Positions 41,852 through 51,529 of a DNA stretch of 64,000 nucleotides are shown here, one piece after another (within the stretch, counting starts at the first letter, position 1; the number at the start of each line of letters is the position of its first letter). The position numbers were made by a program, and so were the translations under genes. Source of the stretch: Pseudomonas palleroniana. Its GTDB lineage: Bacteria; Pseudomonadota; Gammaproteobacteria; Pseudomonadales; Pseudomonadaceae. The notes beneath the pieces are model-generated. The model had not been told where the DNA came from, ran no database searches, and saw nothing but the letters and a program-made list of their open reading frames with translations. The stretch covers positions 84,117 to 148,116 of the forward strand of contig NZ_PYWX01000034.1 in NCBI RefSeq assembly GCF_003031675.1, written 5' to 3'.

Positions 41852-42522
41852 ACCCAGCCTGGGCCTTGCTGCGCCTGGCCAGTCCGCAATTGCCGATTGG
41901 CGGCTACAGCTATTCCCAGGGCCTGGAAATGGCCGTGGAAAATGGCCGTGTGAAGGATGCGGCCAGCGCCCAGCGATGGATCAGCGACCAGTTGCTGCTC
42001 AACCTCGCCCGCTTCGAAGCGCCGCTGCTGCTCGCCCATTGCAACGCCGCCGCCGCACAGGATTGGTCGCGCCTCACGCAGCTATGCGAAGAACATCGCG
42101 CCAGCCGTGAGACCCGCGAGCTGTATCAGGAAAGCCGCCAGATGGGCTATTCCCTGCAACAACTGCTCAACGGCCTGCCCGAGCTGGATGCCGCCGCCCG
42201 TACATTTCTTGAGCCGTGCGCCGAACCGCATCTGGCCCTGGGCTGGGCGCTGGCGGCACGCGCCTGGCACATCAGCCCCGACGACGCCCTCGCCGCCTGG
42301 CTGTGGAGCTGGCTGGAAAACCAATTGGCCGTGCTGATGAAAACCCTGCCCCTGGGGCAGCAGGCCGCTCAACGCCTGACCAGCGAACTGCTGCCGTTGC
42401 TGCAACAAGCCCAGCAGGATGCCACGCATATCGACCCCAACCACTTCGGCAGCGCCGCGTTCGGCCTGTCCCTGGCGTGTATGGCCCACGAACGCCAGTA
42501 CAGCCGCCTGTTCCGTTCCTAG
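41848..42522 (+). CDS. ureF: Urease accessory protein UreF
   Basis: A 224-residue all-helical maturation protein that links UreD to UreG on apo-urease and acts as checkpoint for GTP-driven nickel insertion. Family marks are LRLASPQLPIGGYSYSQGLEMAVENG at the N-terminus and LPLGQQAAQRL near residue 170, with a C-terminal HERQYSRLFRS. The start overlaps the ureE stop by four bases, implying coupling. UreG follows after 24 bases. Confidence 0.95.
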   Translation: MNPAWALLRLASPQLPIGGYSYSQGLEMAVENGRVKDAASAQRWISDQLLLNLARFEAPLLLAHCNAAAAQDWSRLTQLCEEHRASRETRELYQESRQMGYSLQQLLNGLPELDAAARTFLEPCAEPHLALGWALAARAWHISPDDALAAWLWSWLENQLAVLMKTLPLGQQAAQRLTSELLPLLQQAQQDATHIDPNHFGSAAFGLSLACMAHERQYSRLFRS

Positions 42523-42546
42523 GAGCGGTTTATCTTGGAGAGACAC

Positions 42547-43161
<615 letters not shown>

Positions 43162-43183
43162 TCATCCCTTTAAGGAGCCTTAT

Positions 43184-43756
43184 ATGAGCCTCAAGAAACT
43201 TTTCGCCGCCGCCAGCCTGCTGCTGGCCCCCGCCCTCGCCTTCGCCCACCCGGGCCATGGCGACAATGGCCTGGTGGCCGGCATCAGCCACCCACTGGGC
43301 GGTATCGACCATTTGCTGGCCATGGTTGCGGTCGGCTTGTGGGCGGCGCAGCAAACAGGCAATGCGCGCTGGGCACTGCCTTGTACCTTTGTCGGCACCA
43401 TGCTGATCGGTGGCTTGCTGGGCTTCGAAGGACTGCAGTTGCCGGCATTGGAAAGCGGGATTGCCGCCTCGGTGCTGGCATTGGGCCTGGCCGTTGCCTT
43501 GGCGGTGCGGCCGCCATTGTTCGTGGCCGTGGGGGCGACGGCGCTGTTTGCGTTGTTCCATGGCGTGGCGCATGGCTTGGAACTGCCGGATATGTCCAGC
43601 CCTTGGGCGTATGCGGCAGGGTTCGTCGGTGCAACCGCTGCCCTGCACGCTGCCGGTTATGCGGTGGTGCGCTTCCTGCCGGCGGCGGCCGCGCCGTTGG
43701 TGCGAGTCGCCGGTGCGGCATCGGCGGCGACGGGGATGTGGCTGCTCGCCGGCTGA
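43184..43756 (+). CDS. ureJ: HupE/UreJ-family nickel permease
   Basis: A 190-residue membrane protein with a signal-like first helix (cleavage near AFA, residue 21) and six further helices. The metal-binding HPGHGDN segment follows the cleavage site, and HPLGGIDHLLAMVAVGLWA and FALFHGVAHGLELP are the conserved HupE/UreJ motifs. The family imports nickel (or cobalt). Lying 22 bases behind ureG it most probably supplies nickel for urease. hupE would be an equally usable name. Confidence 0.9.
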   Translation: MSLKKLFAAASLLLAPALAFAHPGHGDNGLVAGISHPLGGIDHLLAMVAVGLWAAQQTGNARWALPCTFVGTMLIGGLLGFEGLQLPALESGIAASVLALGLAVALAVRPPLFVAVGATALFALFHGVAHGLELPDMSSPWAYAAGFVGATAALHAAGYAVVRFLPAAAAPLVRVAGAASAATGMWLLAG

Positions 43757-43777
43757 ATATTGCAGTGCCTGTAAAGG

Positions 43778-43844
43778 CGCTATCGGGAGCAAGCCCCCTC
43801 CCACACTACCGCTAAGTGTGGGAGGGGGCTTGCTCCCGATAGCG
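43778..43844. repeat. Perfect 30-base inverted repeat, family A, after ureJ
   Basis: The 30-base arms (43778-43807 and 43815-43844) are exactly complementary around a 7-base loop. They contain TATCGGGAGCAAGCCCCCTC and its complement. This is the cleanest copy of the family and lies 21 bases past the ureJ stop. Confidence 0.9.
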
Positions 43845-43916
43845 GTAGACCGGACACCACAGAACCCAAGCCTGCTACCATGCGCGCCTACACCCCTGCC
43901 GTGACGACGCCAGCTG

Positions 43917-45035
43917 ATGCCCATCGCTTCCCAACCCTCCTTGAATTCTGTGCTCGCGCACTTCCATGACCTGATCGTGCCACTCTGGCAAGGCCCGGGC
44001 TGGAATGCCGACCTGGCGCTGCCCTACGAGGCGCTGGACGCCGATCACCGGCCACTGCCCCCGCAACGCTACCGCGCCATGGCCTGCGCCCGGCAGTTGT
44101 ACCTGTTCGCCAGCCTGATCGGCGAGCCGGGCGCCGCCTTTGCCCAAGAGCGTGCAGCGGCGCTGTTCCGCTCCCTTCAACGGCATTTCCATGACGCCGA
44201 GCACGGTGGCTGGTTCTACAGCATCGACCCGACCGGCCAGCCGCTGGACAAGCGCAAAGACCTGTACACCCACGCCTTCATCATCTTCGCCTGCGCCCAC
44301 TACTGGGCCAAGGTGCGCGAGCCGTTGGTCGAATCCGTGCTGGACGCCGCCCTGTCAGTGGTCGCCGAACGTTTCGCTACCGGCGACGGCCTGTACGAAG
44401 CGGTCTTGGAGCGCAACTGGTCATCCCTCAAATCCGGCCCGTTGCAAAACCCGCTGATGCACCTCGCCGAAGGCTTCCTCGCGACGCTGGCGGTGCGTGA
44501 AGATGCAGTCACCCAAGATGCGCTGCTGGATTTGGCAGGTGCGCTGCACAAGCGCTTTATCGATCCTCAGCACGGCGTGATGATGGAAAAACCGCTGGGC
44601 GCTGTGGATAACTGGTTTGAGCCGGGGCACCAGTTCGAATGGTTCTTTTTGCTGGAGTCTTCACCCGTGCTGCGCGGCACGCCGCTGCATGCAGCGTTGT
44701 CGCGGGCATTTGCCTACGCCGAACTCAAGGGTGTGGATAAAGCCAGCGGCGCGGTCAGCGGCATGCTTGCCCTCGACGGCCATGTGCGCGACGGCACCCA
44801 ACGGATCTGGGCCCAGGCCGAATACCTGCGGGCACTGACCCTGCGACCGGGCAGTGAGGCAGTGTTGCAACGCCAGTTGCTGGCGCTGCAACAACGCTTC
44901 CTGCATGACAAAGGCTGGCATGAATGCCTGGATGCCAAGGGCGACGTGAGCCGACGGGACATGCCGTCGACCACACCTTACCACTTGGCGACCTGCTACC
45001 AGGGCCTCATGCAATCCACTTGCGATCTGCGGTAA
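43917..45035 (+). CDS. AGE-family epimerase/isomerase
   Basis: A 372-residue alpha/alpha-barrel enzyme of the N-acylglucosamine 2-epimerase family, which includes mannose isomerase and cellobiose epimerase. Conserved histidine-bearing segments are seen: KDLYTHAFIIFACAHY near residue 122, NPLMHLAEGFLA near 185, WFEPGHQFEWFFLLE near 240 and MPSTTPYHLATCYQGLM at the end. Mannose/fructose isomerisation is plausible, but substrate is uncertain. The last 29 bases overlap the convergent CDF-type gene. Confidence 0.85.
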   Translation: MPIASQPSLNSVLAHFHDLIVPLWQGPGWNADLALPYEALDADHRPLPPQRYRAMACARQLYLFASLIGEPGAAFAQERAAALFRSLQRHFHDAEHGGWFYSIDPTGQPLDKRKDLYTHAFIIFACAHYWAKVREPLVESVLDAALSVVAERFATGDGLYEAVLERNWSSLKSGPLQNPLMHLAEGFLATLAVREDAVTQDALLDLAGALHKRFIDPQHGVMMEKPLGAVDNWFEPGHQFEWFFLLESSPVLRGTPLHAALSRAFAYAELKGVDKASGAVSGMLALDGHVRDGTQRIWAQAEYLRALTLRPGSEAVLQRQLLALQQRFLHDKGWHECLDAKGDVSRRDMPSTTPYHLATCYQGLMQSTCDLR

Positions 45036-45912
45036 AGCTGATCGTCAGCCAGCGCGCCGCATCCGGCGTGCCGAGCCCTGTGGATATCTCTTCGCGCAGC
45101 CGATCCAGCGTCGCGATGTTATCCACCGGGTAATCCGCCGGCAGTACCACATGAATCTCGATAAACCGTGCACGCCCGTGCTTCTGTACGTAAGACACGT
45201 AGTCGTCGAAACCATGTCGGGCCTGCGCCGCGTCCATCACTTCGCGCACGGTGTCGTCCAACTGGTCCGGGGCGATCCCCAGCACCTCGCGCAGCGCCGG
45301 GCGCAGGATCTTCAAGGCCGGGGCCAGCATGCTCAGGGCCAGCAGGATCAGAATCAATGGGTCGACATACACCGCCCACTCGCCATAGCCCTGGGACTTG
45401 AGCAACAGGGCAGCGAGAAAGCTGATCAGCAAGCCCACCGACAGCATCGCGTCCACCAGCCAGCTGATGTTATCGAACTGGATCAGTGACGATTTCAGCC
45501 GGCGATTGCGATAGCGCACGTAAAAAAAGTAGGCGAACTCGACGACGGTAAACACCGCCGCATAGAGGATCACCAGCCCCAACTCGATCTCACGCCCGCC
45601 ATTGATAATGCCGAACACACCGTTGAGAAACGCGTAGATGGCGATCAGCAGCAGGAAGCTGCCTTCGATCAGCAGCACCATCGGCTCCAGGTGCCAATAA
45701 CCGAACTGGAAACGCTCGTTGCTTTTTTTCGCGATCAGCTTGGCCGTGATCAGCATCAACACCTTGATAGCGGTGGCGATCAGCGAGAAAAAGCCGTCGA
45801 ATAAAATGGATTGGGCGCCAGAAATCACACCCGTGACAATCCCGGCGATCGCAACGGCGAACATCAGGATGGTCGATTGTTTGAGCAGTGCCTGCTCACC
45901 TCGGTTACTCAC
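45007..45912 (-). CDS. Cation diffusion facilitator (CDF)-like transporter with altered metal site
   Basis: A 301-residue protein with five to six helices in the first 210 residues and a C-terminal ferredoxin-like domain (about 215-300). The fold and helix order match the CDF family. The usual metal tetrad is DxxxD in helix 2 and HxxxD in helix 5; here the matching positions read FDGFFS and ISWLVD, so one Asp and the His are both Ser. It may move another ion or be regulatory. The start is placed at GTG 45912 behind a GGAGG; TTG 45927 is the alternative. It overlaps the AGE gene tail by 29 bases. Confidence 0.78.
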   Translation of the reverse strand: MSNRGEQALLKQSTILMFAVAIAGIVTGVISGAQSILFDGFFSLIATAIKVLMLITAKLIAKKSNERFQFGYWHLEPMVLLIEGSFLLLIAIYAFLNGVFGIINGGREIELGLVILYAAVFTVVEFAYFFYVRYRNRRLKSSLIQFDNISWLVDAMLSVGLLISFLAALLLKSQGYGEWAVYVDPLILILLALSMLAPALKILRPALREVLGIAPDQLDDTVREVMDAAQARHGFDDYVSYVQKHGRARFIEIHVVLPADYPVDNIATLDRLREEISTGLGTPDAARWLTISFTADRKWIA

Positions 45913-46004
45913 ATTTCCTCCCGTCAAAACCTTTAAACCGCACAGTGCGGAGGGGTTTTCAGGGGTGGAGTGTACCTTATGTCGTGTTTTGGCCGATTTG
46001 ACGC

Positions 46005-46090
46005 CATCGGGGGCAAGCCCCCTCCCACATTCGACTGAGTTTCAACTTTGAAATACGGTCAAGTGTGGGAGGGGGCTTGCTCCCGATAGC
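46005..46090. repeat. Inverted repeat, family A, between CDF-like and SDR genes
   Basis: Arms ATCGGGGGCAAGCCCCCTCC and TGGGAGGGGGCTTGCTCCCG enclose about 35 bases. It ends about 20 bases beyond the 3' end of the SDR gene (stop at 46110), so it could terminate that minus-strand transcript. Confidence 0.8.
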
Positions 46091-46109
46091 CGCGACACGG
46101 TCTGACGCC

Positions 46110-46874
46110 TTACTTGGCCCCGCGCTCAATCGCAAAACCCGCCCAGGTCTGGCTCACCGGCATCAGCTCCAGGCGGTTGATGTTCACATGCGCCGGCGTG
46201 TTCAACACCCAGAAAATGGTATCGGCAATGTCCTGCGGCTGGATCGGCTCGGCACCCGCATAGGTAGCGTCGTACCGTGCCTGGTCACCGCCGAAGCGCA
46301 CCAGCGAGAACTCGCTCTCACACAGGCCCGGCTCGATGTTGGTCACACGCACGCCAGTGCCTTGCAGGTCGCAGCGCAGGTTCAGCGAAAACTGCTTCAC
46401 GAATGCCTTGGAACCGCCATACACATGGCTGCCCGGGTACGGGTAATTACCGGCGATGGAGCCCAGGTTGATGATGCCGGCGCCACGCCCGTAGGCGATC
46501 AGGCGTGGCAACAGCAGGTTGGTGGTGGTCAACAGGCCTTTGATGTTGGTGTCGACCATGGTTTCCCAATCGTCGAGGTTGCACTTGGGCGCAGGATCGG
46601 TGCCCACGGCCAGGCCGGCGTTGTTGATCAGCCCGCGCAGCTTGGCGAACGACGGCGGCAGGTTGGCGATGGCGTCTTCCATGCCCTTGCGGTCCCGTAC
46701 GTCCACCACCAGGCCATGTACTTCAGTCTGCTTGGAAAGCTCTTCGACCAGCGCGTTCAAGCGGTCGGCACGACGCCCCGTGAGCACCAGTTTCCAGCCG
46801 GCGTCGGCAAAACGACGGGCACAAGCTTCGCCAAAACCTGAAGTGGCGCCGGTAATAAACAGCGTGTCGGACAT
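46110..46874 (-). CDS. Short-chain dehydrogenase/reductase (YdfG-like)
   Basis: A 254-residue Rossmann-fold oxidoreductase. Cofactor loop TGATSGFG is at residues 8-15 with RR after strand 2 (GRRADRL), which favours NADP. NNAG is near 86, and the catalytic set is S in GSIAGNYPYPG and YxxxK in YGGSKAFVKQ near 153. It closely resembles YdfG, the NADP-dependent L-allo-threonine/3-hydroxy-acid dehydrogenase. It probably corresponds to PA4907. The start ATG has AAGGAGAACACC upstream. Confidence 0.88.
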   Translation of the reverse strand: MSDTLFITGATSGFGEACARRFADAGWKLVLTGRRADRLNALVEELSKQTEVHGLVVDVRDRKGMEDAIANLPPSFAKLRGLINNAGLAVGTDPAPKCNLDDWETMVDTNIKGLLTTTNLLLPRLIAYGRGAGIINLGSIAGNYPYPGSHVYGGSKAFVKQFSLNLRCDLQGTGVRVTNIEPGLCESEFSLVRFGGDQARYDATYAGAEPIQPQDIADTIFWVLNTPAHVNINRLELMPVSQTWAGFAIERGAK

Positions 46875-47036
46875 GGTGTTCTCCTTGCGGGCATCGGGGA
46901 AAAAGTTGCCAGCAGAATGCCCTTACCCCGACGTTGCAGCAACCATTAAGCAAACAACTTCACGCACAGATGATCACTTTTTAACCAGACCCAGCAAACC
47001 CTTACAAACCGTGGCCTGCAGCCATATGCACGCAGG

Positions 47037-47513
47037 TTATCCACAACTGCACCCACAGTCTTTGGGGGCAAGTAAAAAACCGCTCAGGCCGCTCAATACA
47101 AGGGCTCCAGGGAGTTTTAGAAAGTTTTTTGCTTGACCTGGGCCAAGGCGTATGTAGGCCCTGGTTGAAGGAAAAAGTTCGAGCGATGGCTCCAGGCCAG
47201 TCATTTCGGCCTCTGCGGCGGTCTTTCCAGAGTTTAATCACAGACTTATCCACAGGTTTGATCAACACAAAACGGTCATATACCTGTGTCTTTAAACAGG
47301 TTGACAAACCCCTTGGGCGGTCGCGAAAAAGTCCCTGATCAAAAAACAATCGACGCGCTGCAGGCCACGCCGTTAAAGGCTTTCAGCCAGCTACTCCCAC
47401 GTTACCCACAGCCGGTTCCACAGCCGATGGGGACAAGTCAAAACTGTGACAAAACAGGGATTTGCGGCGGCTATATGTCGCGCTTTGGGAGGTGGCTGGA
47501 TTTGTTTTCCACA
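47037..47513 (+). promoter_or_regulatory. Cluster of DnaA boxes in a 780-base non-coding region
   Basis: Two perfect 9-mers TTATCCACA (47037-47045 and 47246-47254) and two one-mismatch copies, TTACCCACA (47402-47410) and TTTTCCACA (47505-47513), all face the same way. Runs of T and A lie between them (near 46977, 47115 and 47340). No gene is convincing between 46875 and 47657. dnaA and rpmH are not near, so this is not the usual oriC. A DnaA-titration or reactivation site (datA/DARS-like) is the best guess. Confidence 0.5.
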
Positions 47514-47539
47514 ATTTGGTCGAGTGCCTGTGGACACCT

Positions 47540-47645
47540 GATCGTTCCCACGCTCTGCGTGGGAATGCATCCGAAGACGCTCCGCGTCCAAAGCGTGACG
47601 CAGAGCGTCACAAGAGGCGCTCCCACGCGGAGCGTGGGAACGATC
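47540..47645. repeat. Inverted repeat, family B, before livF 3' end
   Basis: The fourth copy of the GATCGTTCCCACGCTC element, with outer arms ending in GATC and the inner GACGCTCCGCGTC palindrome. It lies 12 bases beyond the livF stop, where it may act as transcript end. Confidence 0.85.
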
Positions 47646-47657
47646 AGATGACGGGGA

Positions 47658-48374
47658 TCAGTGCCCGCCCAGGTAGGCGTTGCGCACTTCCTCGTTCACC
47701 AACAGCTCTTTACCGGTACCTGTGAGGCGAATCTCCCCATTGACCATCACATAGGCCCGGTCCGACAGGCGCAACGCATGGTTGGCGTTCTGCTCCACCA
47801 GGAAGATGGTCATCCCGGTGGACGCCAGCTCGCGCAGGGTGGAGAAGATCTGCTTCACCACGATCGGCGCCAGGCCCAGGCTAGGCTCGTCCAGCAGCAA
47901 CAGCTTGGGCCGGCTCATCAGGGCGCGGGCGATGGCGAGCATTTGCTGTTCGCCACCCGACATGGTCATGGCGCGCTGGTTACGGCGCTCCTTGAGTCGC
48001 GGGAACAGCTCGAACATGCGCTGCATATCTTCCTGCGCGTACTTGTCGCCAATCGGGATAGTGCCCATCAGCAAGTTTTCCTCGACGGTCATGTCGGGGA
48101 ATACCCGCCGGCCTTCCGGCGACTGCGCGATGCCGTTGGAGGCAATGTAGTGCGAGGACTTGTGGGTAATGTCGACGCCGCTATAAAGAATCTGCCCCGA
48201 CTCGGCCCGTGGCTGGCCGAAGATCGACATCAGCAGTGTGGATTTACCCGCACCGTTGGAGCCGATCAGGCTCACGGTTTCGCCTTCGTTGATGTGCAAC
48301 GAGACTTTCTTGAGGGCCTGGATCGGGCCGTAGTAGACGTCCAGGTCCTTCATTTCGAGGATGGGTGCGCTCAT
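47658..48374 (-). CDS. livF: Branched-chain amino acid ABC transporter ATPase LivF
   Basis: A 238-residue ATPase, last in the cassette binding protein-livH-livM-livG-livF. Walker A is GSNGAGKST near residue 38, signature MSGGEQQMLAIARAL near 140, Walker B LLLLDEPSLGLAP, switch VEQNANHAL. The sequence corresponds to PA4909. Its start overlaps the livG stop by four bases. It couples ATP hydrolysis to import through LivHM. Confidence 0.93.
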   Translation of the reverse strand: MSAPILEMKDLDVYYGPIQALKKVSLHINEGETVSLIGSNGAGKSTLLMSIFGQPRAESGQILYSGVDITHKSSHYIASNGIAQSPEGRRVFPDMTVEENLLMGTIPIGDKYAQEDMQRMFELFPRLKERRNQRAMTMSGGEQQMLAIARALMSRPKLLLLDEPSLGLAPIVVKQIFSTLRELASTGMTIFLVEQNANHALRLSDRAYVMVNGEIRLTGTGKELLVNEEVRNAYLGGH

Positions 48375-49246
48375 GCCAGCTCCTCCTCGTCGGCGCCCAG
48401 GTAGGCGGCAATCACTTTCGGGTCGTTGCGGATCGCGTCCGGCCCCCCTTCGGCAATCACGTTACCGTGGTCGAGCACCACGATGTGGTCGGAAATGCTC
48501 ATCACCATACCCATGTCGTGTTCGATCAGCACCACCGTGAGGTCGTGTTCGTCGCGCAGCAGGCGAATCATCGCGCTGAGGGCTTCGGTTTCCTGGGGGT
48601 TGAGGCCGGCTGCCGGTTCGTCCAGGCAGATGATCTGCGGCCGTGTGCACATGGCGCGGGCGATTTCCAGGCGGCGCTGCTGGCCATAGGAAAGTTCGCC
48701 GGCCAGGCGGTTGGCGCAGTCCACCAGGTCCACCACTTCAAGCCAGTAGAACGCATGGTCCAACGCGTCGCTTTCGGCCTTGCGGTAACCCTTGGTGTTG
48801 AGGATGCCAGCGAGCATGTTGCGGTTGACCCACATGTGCTGGGCCACCAGCAGGTTTTCCACCACCGACATTTCCTTGAACAGGCGAATGTTCTGGAAAG
48901 TCCGCGCCAAACCTGCGCGGTTCACCAGGTGGGTGCCACCGAACATCTTGTAGTACACCCGGCTGAAGAAGCTTTTCGGCGATACGAAGTCGACAGGCTG
49001 GAAGCGCTCGCCGAGCAACTGGATGACGTTGGTCTGCTTGCCACGCACGTTGAGTTCGATCTTGCCGCCGCTGGCTTTATAAAAGCCGGTGAGGCAGTTG
49101 AACACCGTGGTCTTGCCCGCACCATTGGGGCCGATCAGGGCGAAGATCGAGTTGCGTTCGACCTTGAGACTCACATCGCTCAAGGCCTTGATGCCACCGA
49201 AGTGCATCATCAGGTTTTCCACGGACAGCACGATTTCCTTGCTCAT
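48371..49246 (-). CDS. livG: Branched-chain amino acid ABC transporter ATPase LivG
   Basis: A 291-residue ATPase of the LivG type, with Walker A GPNGAGKTT near residue 38, an insertion of about 30 residues after the first strands (RFQPVDFVSPKSFFSRVYYKM), the degenerate signature LSYGQQRRLEIARAM, Walker B IICLDEPAAGLNP and switch IEHDMGMV. It overlaps both neighbours by four bases. Corresponds to PA4910. Confidence 0.93.
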   Translation of the reverse strand: MSKEIVLSVENLMMHFGGIKALSDVSLKVERNSIFALIGPNGAGKTTVFNCLTGFYKASGGKIELNVRGKQTNVIQLLGERFQPVDFVSPKSFFSRVYYKMFGGTHLVNRAGLARTFQNIRLFKEMSVVENLLVAQHMWVNRNMLAGILNTKGYRKAESDALDHAFYWLEVVDLVDCANRLAGELSYGQQRRLEIARAMCTRPQIICLDEPAAGLNPQETEALSAMIRLLRDEHDLTVVLIEHDMGMVMSISDHIVVLDHGNVIAEGGPDAIRNDPKVIAAYLGADEEELA

Positions 49247-50520
49247 GGTGCGACCCCCTTGCGTGGCGTCACACCCGTGCGGCTGATCCGTATCAGGCCG
49301 CGTGGCCGCCAGATCATCATCACCACCATCAACACGCCAAACAGCAGCACGCGGTATTCGGAGAAGCTACGCAGCAGCTCCGGCGCGACCGTCAGCACGA
49401 ACGCCGCGATGACCACGCCCACCGTCGAGCCCATGCCGCCCAAGACCACGATGGCCAGGATCAGCGCCGACTCGAAGAAGGTGAACGACGACGGGTTGAC
49501 GAAGCCCTGGTAGCTGGCAAAGAACACCCCGGCCAAACCGGCCGTGGACGCACCGATGGTGAACGCCGAGAGCTTGACCAGTACGTGGTTCAGGCCCATG
49601 GAGCGGCAGGCGATCTCGTCTTCGCGCAAGGCTTCCCAGGCGCGACCGACCGGCATGCGGGTCAGGCGGTGCTTGATGTACAGCACGGCCAGCACCACCA
49701 GGAACAACACGATGTAGATGAACATGAACTTGATGTTGGCGTTGTAATCGATACCGAAAAACTCGTGGAACGGAACCCCGCCGTCCTTCGCCTTGCGGCC
49801 GAACTCCAGGCCAAGGAAGGTCGGTGATGGCACCGGCATGCCGTTCGGGCCACCGGTGAACGACAGCCAGTTGTTCAGCACCAGGCGGATGATTTCACCG
49901 AAGCCCAGGGTCACGATGGCCAGGTAATCGCCGTGCATTCGCAACACCGGGAAGCCGAGAATGCACCCCGCTAATGCCGCCGCGATAGCCGCCAGTGGCA
50001 GCACCGACCAGAAACCCAGCCCCAGGTATTGATAACCCAGCGCCAAGCCATAGGCACCGATGGCGTAGAACGCCACGTAACCCAGGTCGAGCAGACCGGC
50101 CAGGCCCACCACGATGTTGAGGCCCAGGCCCAGCAATACGTAGATCAGCCCGAGGATCACCACGGTCAGCAGGTACTTGTTGGCGAAGATCGGGAACACG
50201 ATGGCAATCACGATCAGCGCCGGGATGATCCAGCGCAGCCGCGACTTGTAGTCCGGCGCCAGCACGTGCACGCCGGAACCACTGGTCTCGAAGCCCTGCA
50301 GAATCTTCAGGCCCTTGGAGGTTTGCAGGAACAGGCTCATGGCGAAGCGGCCGAGCATCACAATGGCGACCAGCAAGCCCACGCGAGCCGGTTCCAGGTT
50401 GAAGCTGTAGCCGTCGAGGACCACGCCGACGATGGGGCCGAACACAACCAGCGCAATCAGCCCGGCAAGGACCGTATCGACCACGCTTTTCTTGATATCG
50501 ATAGATTTGGCAGCAGACAT
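49243..50520 (-). CDS. livM: Branched-chain amino acid ABC transporter permease LivM
   Basis: A 425-residue permease, somewhat long because of an N-terminal pair of helices (residues 15-60) typical of Pseudomonas LivM. The core from about 95 has roughly nine helices, with LNIVVGLAGLLDLGYVAFYAIGAY and the cytoplasmic coupling segment RAWEALREDEIACRSMGLN. Ends with a basic tail. Overlaps livG by four bases; two bases separate it from livH. Confidence 0.93.
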   Translation of the reverse strand: MSAAKSIDIKKSVVDTVLAGLIALVVFGPIVGVVLDGYSFNLEPARVGLLVAIVMLGRFAMSLFLQTSKGLKILQGFETSGSGVHVLAPDYKSRLRWIIPALIVIAIVFPIFANKYLLTVVILGLIYVLLGLGLNIVVGLAGLLDLGYVAFYAIGAYGLALGYQYLGLGFWSVLPLAAIAAALAGCILGFPVLRMHGDYLAIVTLGFGEIIRLVLNNWLSFTGGPNGMPVPSPTFLGLEFGRKAKDGGVPFHEFFGIDYNANIKFMFIYIVLFLVVLAVLYIKHRLTRMPVGRAWEALREDEIACRSMGLNHVLVKLSAFTIGASTAGLAGVFFASYQGFVNPSSFTFFESALILAIVVLGGMGSTVGVVIAAFVLTVAPELLRSFSEYRVLLFGVLMVVMMIWRPRGLIRISRTGVTPRKGVAP

Positions 50521-50522
50521 GT

Positions 50523-51437
50523 TTACACCTTCGCCACAAGTGGGCGACCAAGCAGGCCCTGAGGACGGAAAATCAGAATCACCACCAGCAGGGAGAAACT
50601 GAACACGTCTTTGTAGTCAGAGTTGATCAACCCCGAGAACAACGACTCGGAGATACCGAGGATGATCCCGCCCAGCATCGCCCCAGGCAGGGAGCCGATG
50701 CCGCCGAGTACCGCTGCGGTGAACGCCTTGATGCCGATGATGAAGCCGGCATAGAAGTCGAAGGTGCCGTAATTGAGCGTGATCAGCACGCCGGCCAGCG
50801 CGGCCATGGCGGCGCCGATGACGAACACGTAGGAGATCACCCGGTCGGTGTTGATGCCCAGGATCGAGGCCATCTTGCGGTCTTGCTGGGTGGCGCGGCA
50901 CATGCGGCCGAGCTTGGTGTACTTGATCACATAGGTCAGCAGGGCCATGCCCGCGAAGGCGGCGACCAGGATGAAGACCTTGGTGTACGTGAGCTGGACG
51001 AACCCGCTGCCGATGTCGACACGCCAGGCCCCGGCCAGCAGGGTGGGAATACCTTGTTGCTTGGCGCCCTGGGCGATCTGCGCGTAGTTCTGCAGGATCA
51101 GGGAGATGCCGATAGCGCTGATCAGCGGTGCCAGGCGGGTGGAGTTACGCAGGGGTTTGTAGGCGACACGCTCGATGACCCAACCGTACACGCCGGTGAC
51201 GACCACGGTGAAGATCAAGGTGCCGAGAATGAGCAGCGGAAAGGATTCGATGCCGAAGTAAGCCAGCAGTGCCAGACTGATCGCCGCGAGGTAAGCGGAA
51301 ATCATATAAACCTCGCCGTGGGCGAAGTTGATCATGCCAATGATGCCATAGACCATTGTGTAGCCGATGGCGATCAGGCCATAGACCGACCCGAGGGTCA
51401 GGCCGTTGACCAGTTGCTGCAGGAAAATACCATCCAT
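50523..51437 (-). CDS. livH: Branched-chain amino acid ABC transporter permease LivH
   Basis: A 304-residue permease with eight hydrophobic segments. Signature regions are NGLTLGSVYGLIAIGYTMVYGIIGMINFAHG near the start and RMCRATQQDRKMASILGIN in the coupling loop. It pairs with LivM as the membrane channel. A family A inverted repeat lies between it and the upstream binding-protein gene, which probably lets the binding protein be made in excess. Confidence 0.94.
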   Translation of the reverse strand: MDGIFLQQLVNGLTLGSVYGLIAIGYTMVYGIIGMINFAHGEVYMISAYLAAISLALLAYFGIESFPLLILGTLIFTVVVTGVYGWVIERVAYKPLRNSTRLAPLISAIGISLILQNYAQIAQGAKQQGIPTLLAGAWRVDIGSGFVQLTYTKVFILVAAFAGMALLTYVIKYTKLGRMCRATQQDRKMASILGINTDRVISYVFVIGAAMAALAGVLITLNYGTFDFYAGFIIGIKAFTAAVLGGIGSLPGAMLGGIILGISESLFSGLINSDYKDVFSFSLLVVILIFRPQGLLGRPLVAKV

Positions 51438-51529
51438 AACGCAATCTCACGCGGTGAGCACCTGCACACCGGTGGGTGTGCGGCACTTCTGGAGGAAAAG
51501 ACAGATCTTGATGACAACACCACTCCCCT

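Noticed and set aside
47037..47513. Chromosomal replication origin
   Set aside because: dnaA, dnaN, rpmH and gidA are not nearby and the boxes are few; only a regulatory DnaA cluster is supported.
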